Part shown: in pieces, positions 1-11,904 of the stretch
How the letters are laid out: every line of letters starts with the position of its first letter
How positions within the stretch are numbered: position 1 is the stretch's first letter
Source of the DNA: Molossus alvarezi
Taxonomy: Eukaryota; Chordata; Mammalia; Chiroptera; Molossidae
Reading direction: 5' to 3'
DNA: 64,000 bases
Assembly: GCA_037176705.1 (NCBI GenBank)
Contig: CM073886.1
Coordinates: 17,878,501-17,942,500, forward strand
Notes under the pieces: generated by a model
What the model was told of the DNA's origin: nothing
The model's database searches: none
Seen by the model: the letters and a program-made list of their open reading frames with translations, nothing else
Program-made: the position numbers and the translations under genes

Positions 1-97
1 TTTCTCTTTATCCTCACCCAAGGATATTTTTCTACTTATCTTCAGGTAGAGAGAGAGGGAGAGAAAGGAAGAAAGAGAGAAACATCAACGTGAGAGG

Positions 98-99
<2 letters not shown>
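1..99 (-). mobile_element. Ves-type tRNA-derived SINE, tail part only
   Basis: Reading the minus strand, this is the CT-rich body and tail of a bat SINE: the 'cctcacccaagg' tail motif and 'gagaaacatcaacgtgagag' match other copies in the window. The tRNA-like head is absent; the copy runs into a CA repeat and then a second SINE in the same orientation. It may also be cut by the window start. Confidence 0.8.

Positions 100-133
<34 letters not shown>
100..133. repeat. (CA)n microsatellite
   Basis: About 17 uninterrupted AC units lie between two same-orientation SINEs. It probably grew from the CA-containing body of the left SINE. Likely length-polymorphic. Confidence 0.95.
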
Positions 134-134
<1 letters not shown>

Positions 135-378
135 TTTTATCTTCACCTGAGGACACTCTTGCATTCATCCTCAAAGCAGCAGGGAGAGAGGGAGGAAGAG
201 AGAGAGAGGGAAAAACATCGACGTGAGAGAGACACATAGAGTGGCTGCCACCCGCACGACCCCAACTGGGGCCGGGGACAAACTGCAACTGAGGTACGTG
301 CCCTTAGCAGGAATCGAACCTGGGACTCATTGGTCTGTGGGCTGACACTCTAACCGCTGGGCCAAACCAGCCAGGGCT
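134..378 (-). mobile_element. Ves-type SINE, full length
   Basis: Full antisense copy, from the tail motif 'cttcacctgagg' to the head 'gccaaaccagccagggc'. The head subtype is the one with 'gtccccggcccc' in the middle, the commonest here with the 'atcctcacctgagg' tail. It forms a head-to-tail pair with the partial SINE on its left. Confidence 0.9.
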
Positions 379-379
379 G

Positions 380-520
380 TCACAGAGTTTTTAATGTAAT
401 TTCCCACTAGATTGTGAGCTCTGTGAGAATAGACCTCGTCTCTTCCCACCAGATCTTAGCTTAGTGCCCAGCACATAGTATGCCCTCACTAACTATATGA
501 CTAAATGAAATCCATGCATG
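380..520 (+). mobile_element. L2 3'-end remnant
   Basis: The stretch 'agattgtgagctctgtgag' followed by 'agtgcccagcacatagta' is the typical 3' end of the ancient mammalian LINE L2. Diverged and short. Confidence 0.6.
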
Positions 521-1005
521 CTGTTGCCTTTTGACCAAGCCTACTTACAAGATGATAACTCTGACCTACATACAAGAACCAGCTCAAACTCTCTCCCATA
601 TTTGCTTTCTGTGGGGTAGAAAATTGTCTGCTGGGCAGAAAACCACTTTAAAGACAGACTAGGTGAACGCTTGTGTAAATCATTAATAAATCTGTTTACT
701 GTTTTTATTTGCATTAGATATCAAATTAAATATTGCATTAAGTGAGTTAAATATTAACATTGCATCAAATATATATTATGGTTTAAAAATTAATTACTAG
801 ATGATCTTCCTCGGAGTTGGGTTGTGAAGGCTTTAGCACATTCAGCCCAGCACGTGCTAACTGTGTATAGTTGTTTATTATGTCACTGGTGACTTATTAG
901 AGCCCACAGGACTAGGGCCTGCAGATGGCTGATGCGGGCAGGAGGGCAGCACAGCACAGTGAGAGCTAATGTCAGATGTCAGGAAGACAGAGGAAAGGAG
1001 AGGAG
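521..1005. other. unique sequence, no gene seen
   Basis: AT-rich to about 800, with runs such as 'taaatctgtttactg' and 'aatattaacattgc', then more mixed. No repeat family or open frame of note was recognised. Confidence 0.5.
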
Positions 1006-1009
1006 GAGG

Positions 1010-1235
1010 AGGACTATATCATTTATTGTGCACTTGTTATTTGCCATCTACATCGTCCTAAGCAGTTTACAAGGATTGTTTCATTTAATTATCATTAGAG
1101 ACAAATGAAACTGATGCAATTATTTTTCTACCTCATACAGGTGAAAACAGTCTCAAAGAGGCAATGAGATGTGAGAAGGTGTCATAGCCTTGAGACTATT
1201 GCAGGCAGTAGGACTCACACTCGTAACTAAGATCA
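1010..1235 (+). mobile_element. MIR SINE remnant
   Basis: It follows the MIR order: 'attgtgcacttgttatttgcc', then a 'tttcatttaat' block, then 'caaagaggcaatgag', then 'gtaggactcacactcgtaac'. Strongly diverged, as expected for this pre-placental element. Confidence 0.7.
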
Positions 1236-1361
1236 TCAATTGTTTCTTGAAGGAGGTGCTTTAAGGTTGCTATGCATTGAAATGGACACATAGGTTTCAA
1301 GGAATTTTAAATTTTGGTTATTTTTATTCCTTATAACAGTGGAACATAATAGACTTTAGAC

Positions 1362-1612
1362 CTATTTATCCATCCATTCACCCATCCATCCATTCACCCG
1401 TCTGTCCATCTACTCATCTATCTATTCATCCATTTGTCCACCCGTCCATCCACCTAACCATTCATCCACTCACGCACCCATCCATCCACCCACCCATCCA
1501 CCCACCCATTCATCTACCCACCCATATATCCATCTACCCACCCATCCATTCACCCACTCATACACCCACTGATCCATCCATCCATCCATCCATCCATCCA
1601 TCCATCCATCTT
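1362..1612. repeat. degenerate (CATC/CACC)n tandem repeat
   Basis: About 250 bases of imperfect 4-base units (catc, cacc, catt) ending in a pure run of about 10 'catc' units at 1573-1612. The older, mutated units are on the left and the pure ones on the right, so the right end is the likely active and polymorphic part. Confidence 0.95.
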
Positions 1613-1899
1613 ACTAGTTCTTGTCCAGCTGCTGATAGGAACCAGGAAAGGACAGGGCTGGGAATGTAGTGAAGAACAAGGCAGATATAATCCCTGTGCT
1701 AATGGATCTCATTGTCTAGTGGCAGAAGCCAGGACAGCCTGGCTTTTAACATCCTACGCTCTTTCTTCTCCACAAGATGCTTCTGAAGTGAACCACTCTT
1801 TGTCCAAATGGTGTATCCTGTATCCCATGTCTCTGAAGAGCCAGGACGGTGCACGGTGCTGGAGGGTTGCGGTTAGCTACTCTTGTTCTGTCTGAACCA

Positions 1900-2225
1900 T
1901 TCTCCATGTGAGAACAAGAGTAATTCTGTCCCTTCCTGTGATCATGCCCAGTGACTTCCCAAAGTACTTAGCAAAACTCTAGGCTCTGGACTTATTCTGA
2001 ATTCTAAGGCTCCTTTGATACTGTGCCACCTGTCCCTCCAACTTTACCTTATAGCCACCTTTTGGCTTGCTCTGTCCCTGCAACCAGACTGCAAGCTCCC
2101 GGAGGTGTGAGCTTCTACAGGCTCCCCCTGTATTACCAGTTCACCCAGCACAGTGCTGGGACTCTGCAGCCCCCCAGGAAATAGGCGTGAAGTGAATGAA
2201 TGAACAAATGAAGCAGCCGGGTCAT
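1900..2225 (+). mobile_element. L2 3'-end remnant
   Basis: 'gactgcaagctcccggaggtg' followed by 'cagcacagtgctgggac' and 'gaatgaatgaacaaatgaa' gives the order of the L2 3' end. A minus-strand open frame over this area is a chance frame. Confidence 0.6.
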
Positions 2226-2924
2226 AAGGGCAGGCAGTGATTCCTTCCAGGTTGGTGATGGGACACAATCGACTGGGCTCCTTACCCTGGGTGACACCAT
2301 CTACCCCCAAGGGCGAGGGTGTTCTGTAGGCATTGGTTTGGCCGCTGCATTTGGATATTAAAAAGACTAAACACTGTTTCTTTTTCTTTTCACTCCTGCT
2401 AAGGTAATCCTCATTGTCCCGGAGGCCAGGAGGAAGCCTCTGACTGATGAAAAGTCTTATGTAAGGAAGGGCACCAAGGAAAAGTGCCAAGATCAATCCA
2501 AGTTCTAATCCCGCGGCAGGAGCAGAGTGTACGTCACCTGCCTGGGCATCATGCAGCAGCTGCTGTGAATGCTGTTGCTTGATCTCCCAGTGTTACTGAA
2601 GTTATTGTACTTGTCATCAGGGTGGGGATGGGGCACATGCTCAGACGTCAAGGCTGAAATCTGCCATGAAATGAATGACAGGGCCAGGAGTGTCCGTGAA
2701 ATAGCCTCATTTTCATCTTTTCTTCACCGGGAGGAGGGACAACAGAGAAAATGCCGGCACGCTGGGCCGTTCCCAGGCACTCCTGCGGTTCTGCCTTCTT
2801 CTGTGCCTTCCAGGAGATTGCGGGCTGGGACGGAAAGGAGAAAGTCAGTCTGGAGGGGACTTAACCCTGTACTGGTCTTCCTGTTTGCAAGGTTATGTGA
2901 GCAGAGAATGGATCCATTTTCTAA
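2226..2924. other. unique sequence, no gene seen
   Basis: Moderate GC. Open frames on both strands near 2569-3104 run into the neighbouring SINE and show no domain. Nothing else was recognised. Confidence 0.5.
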
Positions 2925-3139
2925 GTTTTTTTTCCCCTTTATTGATTTTAGAGAGAGAGGAAGGGAGAGGGAGAGAGAGAGATAGAAACGTTGATGAGAG
3001 AGAACATTGACTGGCTGCCTCCTGCATGCCTCCCACTGGGGATCCGGCTCACAACCTGGGCATGTGCCCTGACCGGGAATCGAACTGGCGACCTCTTGGT
3101 GCATGGGTCAACACTCAACCACCAAGTCACACAGGCTGG
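2925..3139 (-). mobile_element. Ves-type SINE, with probable TSD
   Basis: Antisense copy of the subtype with 'catgcctcccactggggatc' and 'cgacctcttggtgcatggg'. The flanks 'gagaatggatccattttc' (left) and 'gagaataaattcattttc' (right) look like a diverged target-site duplication. Confidence 0.92.
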
Positions 3140-3144
3140 GCGAG

Positions 3145-4214
3145 AATAAATTCATTTTCAAGACTGGGGTGTAGAGTAGTACGTCCTGAACTTCCAGAGA
3201 GCACAGTGTTTGATAATTACAGTTTGCACTTAGAGATACAGTAGATTCTGCTCTGAACTGTCTCCCCGTCTTCTCTTCTGTTCTCCCGACTCCTTCCTTC
3301 CCTGAAGGCACCCATGCTCCCAGACATGGAGCGCAGAGGGGTGGGCAAGGAGACCGGCAGGCCTGCAGGGAGGGACGGTACCTAATTATTGTACTGGGCA
3401 CTGTCCAGAATTAGAACTTCGGGCTCCACAGCTCTGGCAGCAGCCAACCGGCTCTGATGAAAGTTTCATGAGGTTTTCTCTTCCCTTTAAAGCCTGTTGG
3501 GACCTTTCAAGGGCTGGAGTTCGCCTTAAACCTTTTCTGTCCCATATTTCTGCCTTTAAGTGGATCCAAGCTCGAGCCTTGTAATTATCTCAAAAATAGA
3601 CCCGACGGCCACCGTGCATTGTGTGGGTTTCCTTGGTGGCGTCTAATGAAACAGTTTGGCCAGGAGGAGAGAGCCTGTTGGCAGGGTGGAGAGATGGCCC
3701 GTGTCTGTTAATCTCCCATTTCATCTCTGTTTAAGTGGCCTCTGAGCTCATTAATTGTCTTTCTGAGAAGGGCCAGCGTTTATCTCAGAGAGCCATCTAG
3801 CTGCACTGATTTCCCCGCGCCTGGAGAGCAGGGGAGGGACCCAGTGCGCTGTCCGGTCCAGCTAATCTTACTGAACAGGAGGTAGGGAGTTAGGCAAGGT
3901 GATGGCTCTTGAACTGTTTTGCCTGATTGCCTGCCAGAAAGGTGGCCCCATCGCTGCCCCCATCCGCGGCGTGTGAAGGCGCCACCGCTCCTTGTGGCAC
4001 CAGCACTGAAGATCACCCTCTCTTCCTGACATACGGTGGAATCCCGTCAGTGCCACGTCACAGAAACAAACGCCTAGAAGCTCAAGGGGCTGCCTGCTGG
4101 ACCCCAGTATCTGTCTGTTTTCAGCAAACCAGGAACACAATCATTCCAGTTTTATAAGAAGGATAAAGTAAAATGACTGTATATTGTGGTTTTAAAAAAA
4201 TTAAGTCCCTCTGA
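3145..4214. other. unique sequence; candidate conserved non-coding block 3430-3800
   Basis: Non-repeat sequence. The part from about 3430 to 3800 is rich in homeobox-like cores ('ctcattaattgtc', 'cttgtaattatctc') and carries no repeat signature, which is the texture of conserved enhancers. This is inference; conservation was not tested. No gene recognised. Confidence 0.35.
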
Positions 4215-4320
4215 TGCATTTAAAATAGATTTTGAATGTTGCTGAATAGGGAAATAGTTAAATAAATTATGGTGCACCCATAGTATGGAATTCTAAGCAG
4301 CTGTTAAAAAGAAGAGGTGT
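4215..4320 (+). mobile_element. L1M ORF2 3' remnant
   Basis: 'aataaattatggtgcaccca' and 'tagtatggaattctaagcag' match the end of ORF2 in old mammalian L1s (the 'NYMEYYA'-like region), sense orientation. Too decayed to translate. Confidence 0.65.
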
Positions 4321-4324
4321 TTCC

Positions 4325-4535
4325 ACCTCAGGGGTTCCCACCTGGTGGTCCCTGAGGGGGACCCTTGGCCATGTCTGGAGACATTTTGGTTGTCACAATT
4401 TGGAGCGGGGATGAGTACTACTGGCATTTAGTGGGTGGAGGCCAGAGATGCTACTATACACCCTACAGTGCACAGGACGGCCCCCATCACAAGGGATTAT
4501 CCAGTCCACATTTTCAACAGTGCTAAAATTGAGAA
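4325..4535 (+). mobile_element. non-autonomous hAT-Charlie element (MER20-like)
   Basis: 'ccatgtctggagacattttgg', 'ttgtcacaatttgg', 'tactggcatttagtgggtgg' and 'cagtgcacaggacggccccc' follow one well-known mammalian hAT consensus in order. Related minus-strand copies are at 42403 and 59158. The exact Repbase name is from memory. Confidence 0.75.
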
Positions 4536-5539
4536 TTGAATTACCTGGAAAAGATATTCACACTCTATTGATACGTTTATAAATAGCAAGCATGCAGATC
4601 AATATCTATAGCTCTGATCCATTTTTTTTAAAAAATTAAAGTATATTTGTGTGCTTCTATACATCCACAGGCAGGGATGTTTGTAATGTTTAGAGAAAAG
4701 GCTGGAAGAATACATGTCAAACTTGTATGGTGATGGATTTTTCATAGGTGAGTTTAATAAAGAGTAGGGACTTCATGTATAATTCAGAAAAGATTTTGAT
4801 TTATATAAATTCAGTTGGCAGCCTACTTTTCTGAGATCACAGATACTACACAGTGGGTTCTCACAGGGCAGCACGGGGATGTAAAGTGGATACATTGCTT
4901 TTCAACGGGCTGCTAAGTAACGCTGTCTAAATGGGTGCTGTAAACCAGAGTTTTGTGGGCGACTTTTCATTGCCTTGTGTCTGCCTTTAGTTACAGTCGA
5001 GCCTCACAGTACCAGGATTTTATTTCTTAAACAAATACGGTGGTGGAAATAAAGGGATACATGTGGTTAAAGGTGCATAACGATTCCTTAAAAACCACTT
5101 CCCGGCACACCAAGATGACGGACACTCAGAAAAATCGCCACCGAACATTCATTTTGACCTAATTGTCCCGGGTCTCCTTCCTTTTAGCCAAATTGTTTCC
5201 AGCAGCACAAAGAGACCTGTCTGGAGGCTCTGAAGAGACTGCTTTGGGCAATGATTGTGCAATAACCAGCCTGGGGAGGAGCCCAGTGCAAGCATGCAGC
5301 TGCAGGGGGTCAACAGGGATCACAGGTGGGGGTGGGGAGGGGAGGTGCCAGGCTGACCTGGGAGAAGACAGGTGCTCTACACTGTCCCGGCCTTTTAACA
5401 GAGGCAGGCAGGGCGGGCTGTCTTAGTTATACCTTGCAAACGGGCCATTGAGCTGAATAGGGTGTGGCTTTTGGCTCTGTGGAAACACTTTAGAAAGCTT
5501 CCTGTGGCTTTCCAACTTGCTTAGAAAGACACCCAGACT
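4536..5539. other. unique sequence; possible conserved block 5090-5290
   Basis: AT-rich on the left, moderate GC on the right. No repeat or gene recognised. Segment 5090-5290 is free of repeats and may be a conserved non-coding element; untested. Confidence 0.35.
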
Positions 5540-5660
5540 GTGTATGTTGGCCTTCAAGGACGGACATGGTCTGGCCCCTGACTGCCTCCCTGACGTCTGA
5601 CTATACCCTGGCATGTATTAGACACTCGGTGAACATTTTTGGGATGAATGAATTGCGTAT
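5540..5660 (+). mobile_element. L2 3'-end fragment
   Basis: 'catggtctggcccctgactg' and 'tattagacactcggtgaac' then 'gatgaatgaattg' resemble pieces of the L2 3' end. Short and weak. Confidence 0.45.
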
Positions 5661-6912
5661 TTCTATCTAAGGATTGTAGCTATTTTGTCTAAGAGAAAGA
5701 GAAAGGAAAAAGCAATTGTTTCAATATGAAACTTACCATTTCTTGTCTTTGTGTTTTTTTATGCAGCATCTACTGTCCCTGACATATAGCCTGGTCCAGG
5801 GGCAGGTAAAGACTCTTTTTGTCCTGGCTTAGGATGTTTGTTAAGTCTGGTGGAAATAAAGGAAGTAAAATCAGCTCATGGACTCGATGACTATGCAAAC
5901 CCAGCCCAGCCACTTAGGGGGCCCGGCTAAGGAGAGGGGTGGGCATCACGGGTGCTAATAGCCTATTGCTCTTTTAATCTGCCCTCCCAGTTGGAGAGAC
6001 TCCTGGGCACAACTGGCACATACGTGCCACCAGGCATAGCACTCCAATCCTATGCCCGAGGCAAACACCTACAATCAATCACGGCACGATTCAACCCTTA
6101 CGCAGGACAGTCAGCACTAATTGATCAGGGAAGGCTGGTGAGAGACACCTATTGTGCACGTTTAATGTATGAACTCTAGACATGAAGTCAGTTTTGCCAG
6201 GGTTTGGGTGGGTAGGTGGTTACATGGCTTCTTATTAGCAGCGATGAGAGTGACCGCGAGGATGGGAACCACGTCCTTGCCTCTATCCCGCCATTCAGCC
6301 CTGAAGGCGCATGGAGGAAGCTCACGTCGGCCAGCATCGTCACATTTTCATGAGCGTGAAAGCCACCAGAGCTTGGTCATGTGAGAATATAATTGCACCA
6401 AACGGATCTATACCTTGGGGCGATGCATTTTTTTTTATTGATTCTGAGTCTACATTATTATTGTTGCTTAATAAGGAACTAATGTAATTTCTAATGAAGC
6501 CACATGGCCCTCAGATAGATGAAGTAAAGTTTTATTTCCCTTGTGATGCTGTATCCCCTCTTCAATTAAAACCCAGGAAGGAGAATTAATACAAATGTGA
6601 GACAATTTTTTTCTCAGATTAGTGTCAAGACTGAAGCCTTTTATTACACATGGACATCTCCTGTGTGAGGGGCTTGCCGGGGCACGGGGCTGGCCTTTGA
6701 GTGGACCAGTGATGGTTGAAGTGGCTAAGCAGACTTTGCAGGGAGGCTGTGTCCACAGTCCCTGTCATCTGAGTGGTGATTGGAGTGTGCTCTGGGCCCA
6801 CACTGCCCCTATCCTCCTGACAGTGACACTGTTCACTGGAGCACCCCAGGCTCCTACTGTTGGCTGCCAGTCACGGGCAGAAGAATTCGAGCAACTACAT
6901 TTTGTTTTTCCG
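5661..6912. other. unique sequence, no gene seen
   Basis: No repeat family recognised. The sub-segment 6470-6610 is AT-rich with several 'aattaa' and 'taatt' cores. Open frames are short and without domains. Confidence 0.4.
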
Positions 6913-7440
6913 TTGAAAGTAATTAATTCAGGGGAAATTCCCATAACAAAATTAGCCATTTTAAAGTGAACAATTTAGTGGTATTTGATACATTAACAGT
7001 GTTGTGCAACCACCACCTCTAAACATTTTTATCACCCCAAAACATAAACCCGTTAGCAGTCATTTCCCATCCCCCCAGCCTCTGGCAACCACTCTTCGGC
7101 TGTCTCTATGAATGGCCTGTTTCGGACATTTCCTAGAAATGGAATCACTGTCTAACTGTGTGGCCTGTGTGACTGTTTTCTTTCATGTAACATGACGTTT
7201 ACAAGTTTCATGCGTGTTGTAGCCTGTGTCAGTCCTCCACCCCTTCGAAGGCTGAATAATATTCCATTGTACGGCTAGATCACATTGTGTACCCATTCTT
7301 CTGCTGGATGGTTAGGCGGTTTCTACCTTTTGGTGATGGTGAATAAGGCTGCTGTGAACATGTGTGTACAAGTATTTGTTCGAACACCTGTTTTCAGTTC
7401 TTCTGAGTATATATCCAGGAGTGAACGGCAGGATCGGGTA
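6913..7440 (-). mobile_element. L1M 3' end, antisense
   Basis: Antisense run of the 3' UTR and end of ORF2 of an old L1: 'ttttaaagtgaacaatttag', 'gtgcaaccaccacctct', 'tctggcaaccactcttc', 'aataatattccattgtacgg', 'atatatccaggagtgaac'. It is interrupted at its right end by a SINE. Confidence 0.85.
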
Positions 7441-7454
7441 GTAATCCTGTATTA

Positions 7455-7641
7455 CAGGGAGAGGAAGGGAGAGGGAGAGAGAGATAGAAACATCGATGAG
7501 AGAGGATATCGATTGGCCACCTCCTGCATGCTCCCCACTGGGGATCGGGCTCACAACCTGGGCATGTGCCCTGACCGGGAATCGAACTGGCGACTTTTTG
7601 GTGCATGGGTCGATGCTCAACCACTGAGCCACACTGACCGG
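7455..7641 (-). mobile_element. Ves-type SINE inserted at L1M edge
   Basis: Antisense copy with 'aaacatcgatgagagagg' and 'ctgaccgggaatcgaactgg'. It has almost no T run at the left, so the A-tail has been lost. It lies at the right end of the L1M fragment, so it is younger than that L1. Confidence 0.9.
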
Positions 7642-7644
7642 ACT

Positions 7645-8135
7645 AAATTATCCCCTTCTTTAACAAGAGGAGACGGGGTCTCTCCAGTGCCTGCTGCGAT
7701 CGGAAGCCTGGAACTCTGGCTCTGGGCTCATGTTTCCATCCATTCTGTCCTGCATTTGGGGGTGTCAGCCTTGCTTACTATATTCTAGTCTTTGCATTGG
7801 ACTGGGGAGGGCAGGGTGGGAAGGAGAGAGGAGGGATGACAGCTTCCCTCATCTCATGGGAATAAAGATCTGATTTCTGGCCAGCCTCTCCAGGAGATTT
7901 CCTGGCCCCTGATCTGCCCTGGTTTTCCACTGGCATCTTCACCTCTGAACTTGGGACAGTCTGTGAGGTTGCGGGGTCACTTGAGTGAGATGGTTTGTTG
8001 ATAGGTTGGTTGACCCAGCTACTCAGTCTCTTACTCTCTCCCTCTGTCTCAGGGCTGATAAAGTCATTGTGATAAAATAATAATTCATTGGGTATCAGCT
8101 GTGAACCATGAGCTAATTCTTGCTTTTGCCCAAAT
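7645..8135. other. unique sequence, no gene seen
   Basis: Moderate GC with no recognised repeat. The minus-strand 125-codon frame at 7778-8155 shows no domain and is taken as chance. Confidence 0.45.
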
Positions 8136-8139
8136 CTCC

Positions 8140-8320
8140 ATAGCACATAGGCCAACTAGGTCTCATTATCCACCTTTTCCATGATAGGGGGCAGAAGCCC
8201 AGAGAGGTGAAGTAAGTTGCCCATAATCACACAGCGTGTAAGTGTTAAGGCTGAGATTTGAACCCAGGTCTGTGCCTCTCCACAGCCTGAATTCTTCCCA
8301 CTGTGTCTGCAGGCTTCTCC
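8140..8320 (+). mobile_element. MIR SINE remnant
   Basis: 'agagaggtgaagtaagttgcc' region, 'atcacacagcgtgtaagtg' and 'gagatttgaacccaggtctg' match the MIR core and 3' half. Confidence 0.8.
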
Positions 8321-8576
8321 AGACCCCCCTAGGCATCAACTTTCTATCATACTAGTGTGGTTGATTGTTTTTAACAAACCTCATCACAGTTCTGGTTTTC
8401 CTGAACCCCTACGACCCCCAGAGCATCTTCAGATGCTAGGAAATTCTAAGTTGGTGGTGAGAAAATGAGAATTCCCACTGGGGAAATAGCATTAAATTCT
8501 TCTCTCTTCCTAGTGCTTTAGTAACCAGCATATTGCAAAACAGATGATCCGGTGTCTGCGGGCAAGGTGACTGCCG

Positions 8577-8790
8577 TTTTTTTTTTTTTATTAAAAATCT
8601 TTTTTAGAGAGAGAGGAAGGTAGAGAGAGAGAAACATCCACGTGAAATCGAAATATCTATCAGCTGCCTCCTGCACGCTCCCTACTGGGGATCGAGCCCA
8701 CAACCTGCATGAGGCCTGACCAGGAATCGAACAGGCAACATTTCAGTGCACGGGATGACGCCCAACCCACTGAGCCACACTGGCCAGGGC
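8577..8790 (-). mobile_element. Ves-type SINE
   Basis: Antisense copy starting with a T run and ending 'gagccacactggccagggc'. The middle is slightly shortened ('cacaacctgcatgaggcctg'). Confidence 0.9.
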
Positions 8791-8794
8791 TCGT

Positions 8795-9712
8795 TTTTTT
8801 TTACTGATTTTGCATCCTGTCTTCTCAATACTTTGGTAACTAGGGTGAAGATTTGTTCATCCTTCTTCTCCTGGAGGGAGGCTCCAAGAAATTGGACAGG
8901 GAGGGTCCAGGTCCCTACTGTAGGTGACAGCCCAGGAAACCAGAGGTAGGATGCTTCTCAGGTGAGGGAGAAGAGGGTGATAAAGGTGACATGGGCAGAT
9001 AGGTCCTGGTCCCCAGGGAGTCCCTGGCTCCCTAGGCACCAAGCAGTTAAATGCTCTGCCTGGACAGTCAGGTCCAGGAGGCTGCCCTTCCCCGAGCCCC
9101 TCTCCTGCGCGTGATGAAGCAGGCAGGGGAGCTGGGCATATTTACACCTGCTCTGTGCACAGGTTTCAATGGCAGTAGTTCTCTGACCTTTTACAATGGA
9201 TACGTCTCCTTGGCAGTGGCACATTTCTCAGCTGTAGCTCCGAGTGCACCGTCAAGGCGCTGGGGGATGTGGCCACAGCAAGGAGAAGATGGATGAACCC
9301 CTGGAGGGTCTGTTCTGAAAACCTGCCACACCTACGACCCCACTCAGGCTGGTTTGGGTAGAAAACGTGTGTTTTGGCTGGAGTGGGAGTGTGCGCGTCA
9401 CCTCCCAGATGGATGAAAGCAGGCAGGCTGTTTTTCAGATTGCAACGGATTTATTCCTTTGATCACCTGCCTTCATCCGCCTCCTCTCTGAGTGCTGATG
9501 GATGCTCCGTTCTCATGTCTCTGTGATTCGCCGTCACAGGGAACTCGGGGAGAGAATCTTATTATCGCCGGCTCTTGGCTCTTTAACTCCCTGCCAGCGT
9601 CACCAGGGAGCATAATAACTGCGTGGTTGGCAGTGCCCTTTCTTCCTTTTATCCTCCTTCCCTTCCTCCTCACTCCAGAGCTTCTGACCAAGAGGAGTGG
9701 GAGAACCCGGAG
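8795..9712. other. unique GC-moderate sequence, no gene seen
   Basis: No repeat recognised. Segment 9430-9640 contains 'agcataataactgcg' and 'gaatcttattatcgcc' in an otherwise GC-rich context and may be regulatory; this is speculative. Confidence 0.35.
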
Positions 9713-9714
9713 AG

Positions 9715-9860
9715 AAGGGTCTGGCATTTCTCAGACACCTACTGTGTGCCAGGTGGACCCTTCAAGAAAGGTTAGTATTAAACCCATTGGCAGGTCCAGA
9801 ACCTCCCACTCAGAGAGGCAGAAAACCAGCCCAGTTCACCCTGCTCGCTGGAGGCTGGCA
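9715..9860 (+). mobile_element. MIR SINE remnant
   Basis: 'cacctactgtgtgccaggtgg' region, 'attaaacccattggcagg' and 'cccactcagagaggcag' follow the MIR order. Confidence 0.5.
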
Positions 9861-10469
9861 AGGGTGGCAATCTGGACTTCGGAGTGTTTGCTCTTTCGGA
9901 TGCTGCCTTAAGAACAGGGAGGGGCGTGTGGCCGCCCCAGCGAGTCTCCCTCCCGTTGTCGAGGCTCCTCACTTATTTCTCAGCCCCCTCAGACCGGGTC
10001 TCACCTGTTTTCAGGAAATTCACAGCACCGTCCCTGTTTGAGGAGCTGGGCCTGGCTTCCCGGAGATCATTTCCTAGCAGAAGGGATGCTCTTTCCTGCT
10101 CACAGGGCGTCAGTTCATAATTACCAGTGTAATTAGAGCAGGAGTTACCATCTGAGCCTCCGTGGATGCCGCCAGGCTGCCTGCCTCGGTAGCTCTGGCT
10201 TAGGGGGTGTCTGGCTCCCCCAGGAGCCCCTGGTGTCCTTGGGGCCCCAGGAGAACCATATGGAGTTACCTACACAAAGTACCCAGGAAATCCAGAGGTT
10301 TCTCATGGCGCGAAGGACAACGCCCAGACGCCCTGGCATGAGTGGCTCCCAGGCGCCATTCGGACCTCACCTGTCCCACCTCCTGGTCCTGGAGGCTCTC
10401 AGATGCCACCTCCTTCGGGGAGTCTGCGGTGGCTGGCCGAAGGTGTTAGCATCTCCCCTGCCCCACAGG

Positions 10470-10835
10470 ACTCTTCTCCGTCGACTGTTTACCTTCTTCA
10501 TGGTGTGTAGCACCAGCTGCAATTGTATTCTTTTCTTGTTCTCATGTTTATTTACTTGACCCTCTCTTACTAAAATATGCGAGAGAACCGTTTCTTGTTC
10601 GCTTGTCTTCGCATGTCTTGCTGAATGAAAACCCGAGACCTCGGCTGACACCTTGTTATCCCTGCTACACTCCATCACACCCCATCGTCTGTCATCATGA
10701 CTCTGGTTTCAGTTGCTCTGTCTACCTACCCTCCCCCCTTTTCTGTGCGTGGAAGAGACTTGTAAAATACCTTTGTGTTCCATTGGATCCCCAGCAACAT
10801 ATGTGGTAGCTGGTATGGAATAGATTCTTAATATG
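10470..10835 (+). mobile_element. L2 3'-end remnant
   Basis: 'tgtttatttacttgaccctc' and 'cattggatccccagcaacat' followed by 'tatggaatagattctt' follow the L2 3' end. It runs into a GGAT repeat, as L2 tails often do. Confidence 0.55.
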
Positions 10836-10837
10836 CA

Positions 10838-10945
10838 GTGGATGGGTAGATGGATGGATGGATGGATGGATGGATGGATGGATCATTAAATAGATGGGTA
10901 GATGAGTGGAATTGGTGGATCAGTAAATGGATGGATCGGTGGGTA
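10838..10945. repeat. (GGAT)n microsatellite, plus strand
   Basis: A pure run of 'ggat' units at about 10851-10882 sits inside about 100 bases of degenerate 'gatggat/gtagat' units. Likely length-variable. Confidence 0.95.
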
Positions 10946-11900
10946 GTTGGATAAATGGGCAAATCTGGCTGAATTTTCCTGAAATACCCCTTGTACGCGT
11001 GTAAAGATGTGCTCGCTATTTGATCAACCTTATTAATTTTACACTTCAGGAGCCTTAGGTCATTTATTATTTTTTTATATGAAATGGTTTGGTTAGGGTC
11101 TCCAAGAGTTACTATACAGCTTTCCTTTTTTTTTTGGTATTGGTCAAAATTTGGGCTTTATTTATTTTGAGCTCATGTCATTTGATTCACAAAGGCTCTT
11201 TATGGACAAGCATTGGTTATGGATCAAAACTTTCATTAATATAAAATGACCACCTTGAGCTCGGAGGACGCTTTCCGCCCTGGATTTTTCTGAGACCAAA
11301 GGCGCTTTCCATTGTTCTGTGGTTCCTATGGGCCTGAACACACCCTGCCATTGTTCTCCTTTTTTATTTCCTTTGGTCTTTCCCATTTCCTGGAAGTAGT
11401 CTATAGATGAATCTTGTTTATGCACCTCGTCTGAGAATCTTTGCCTTTTGATAGAGGAATTCACCATAAGTATATTTGTAATGATAAGCATGTTCGATCA
11501 CCTGACATTTAAAGTTATTCCTGAGAAAGAACTTTTCTTGCTGCTTCGTTCGTCTTCTCTGTTCTTGGTTCTGCAGATGGTTCGGTTTGCTTCCATCTCG
11601 CCTGCTGATTTGGGAGGAGGCATCCCACGTCATGTTGTTAATTCTACACGTGCTTGCCTTTCACTCCTTTGAAGAGGACACCCCTACGTATCGCTTGCTT
11701 CTCCAACAGCCAAAATCAGGAATGAAGTGGCATCTTTGAACTCCAGCCAGGCAAGAGGAGGGAATGGAATTCACCTTCATTTTGCGTGTCTGTGCACCTT
11801 CTCCCCACTTCTCAGGCTTTGTTACCGTAATTGGCGCCTGCAGAGCCAGCTGAATATCCATACGGTATCATCTCTGACACAGTCACAGTAACAGCAATGC
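10946..11900. other. unique sequence, no gene seen
   Basis: AT-richer to about 11560, then mixed. Open frames on both strands show no domain. No repeat recognised. Confidence 0.4.
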
Positions 11901-11904
11901 TTGG

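Noticed and set aside
1362..1612. CRISPR-like array
   Set aside because: Four-base repeat without spacers; ordinary eukaryotic microsatellite.
7285..7788. 167-codon plus-strand open frame
   Set aside because: Made of L1M and SINE sequence.
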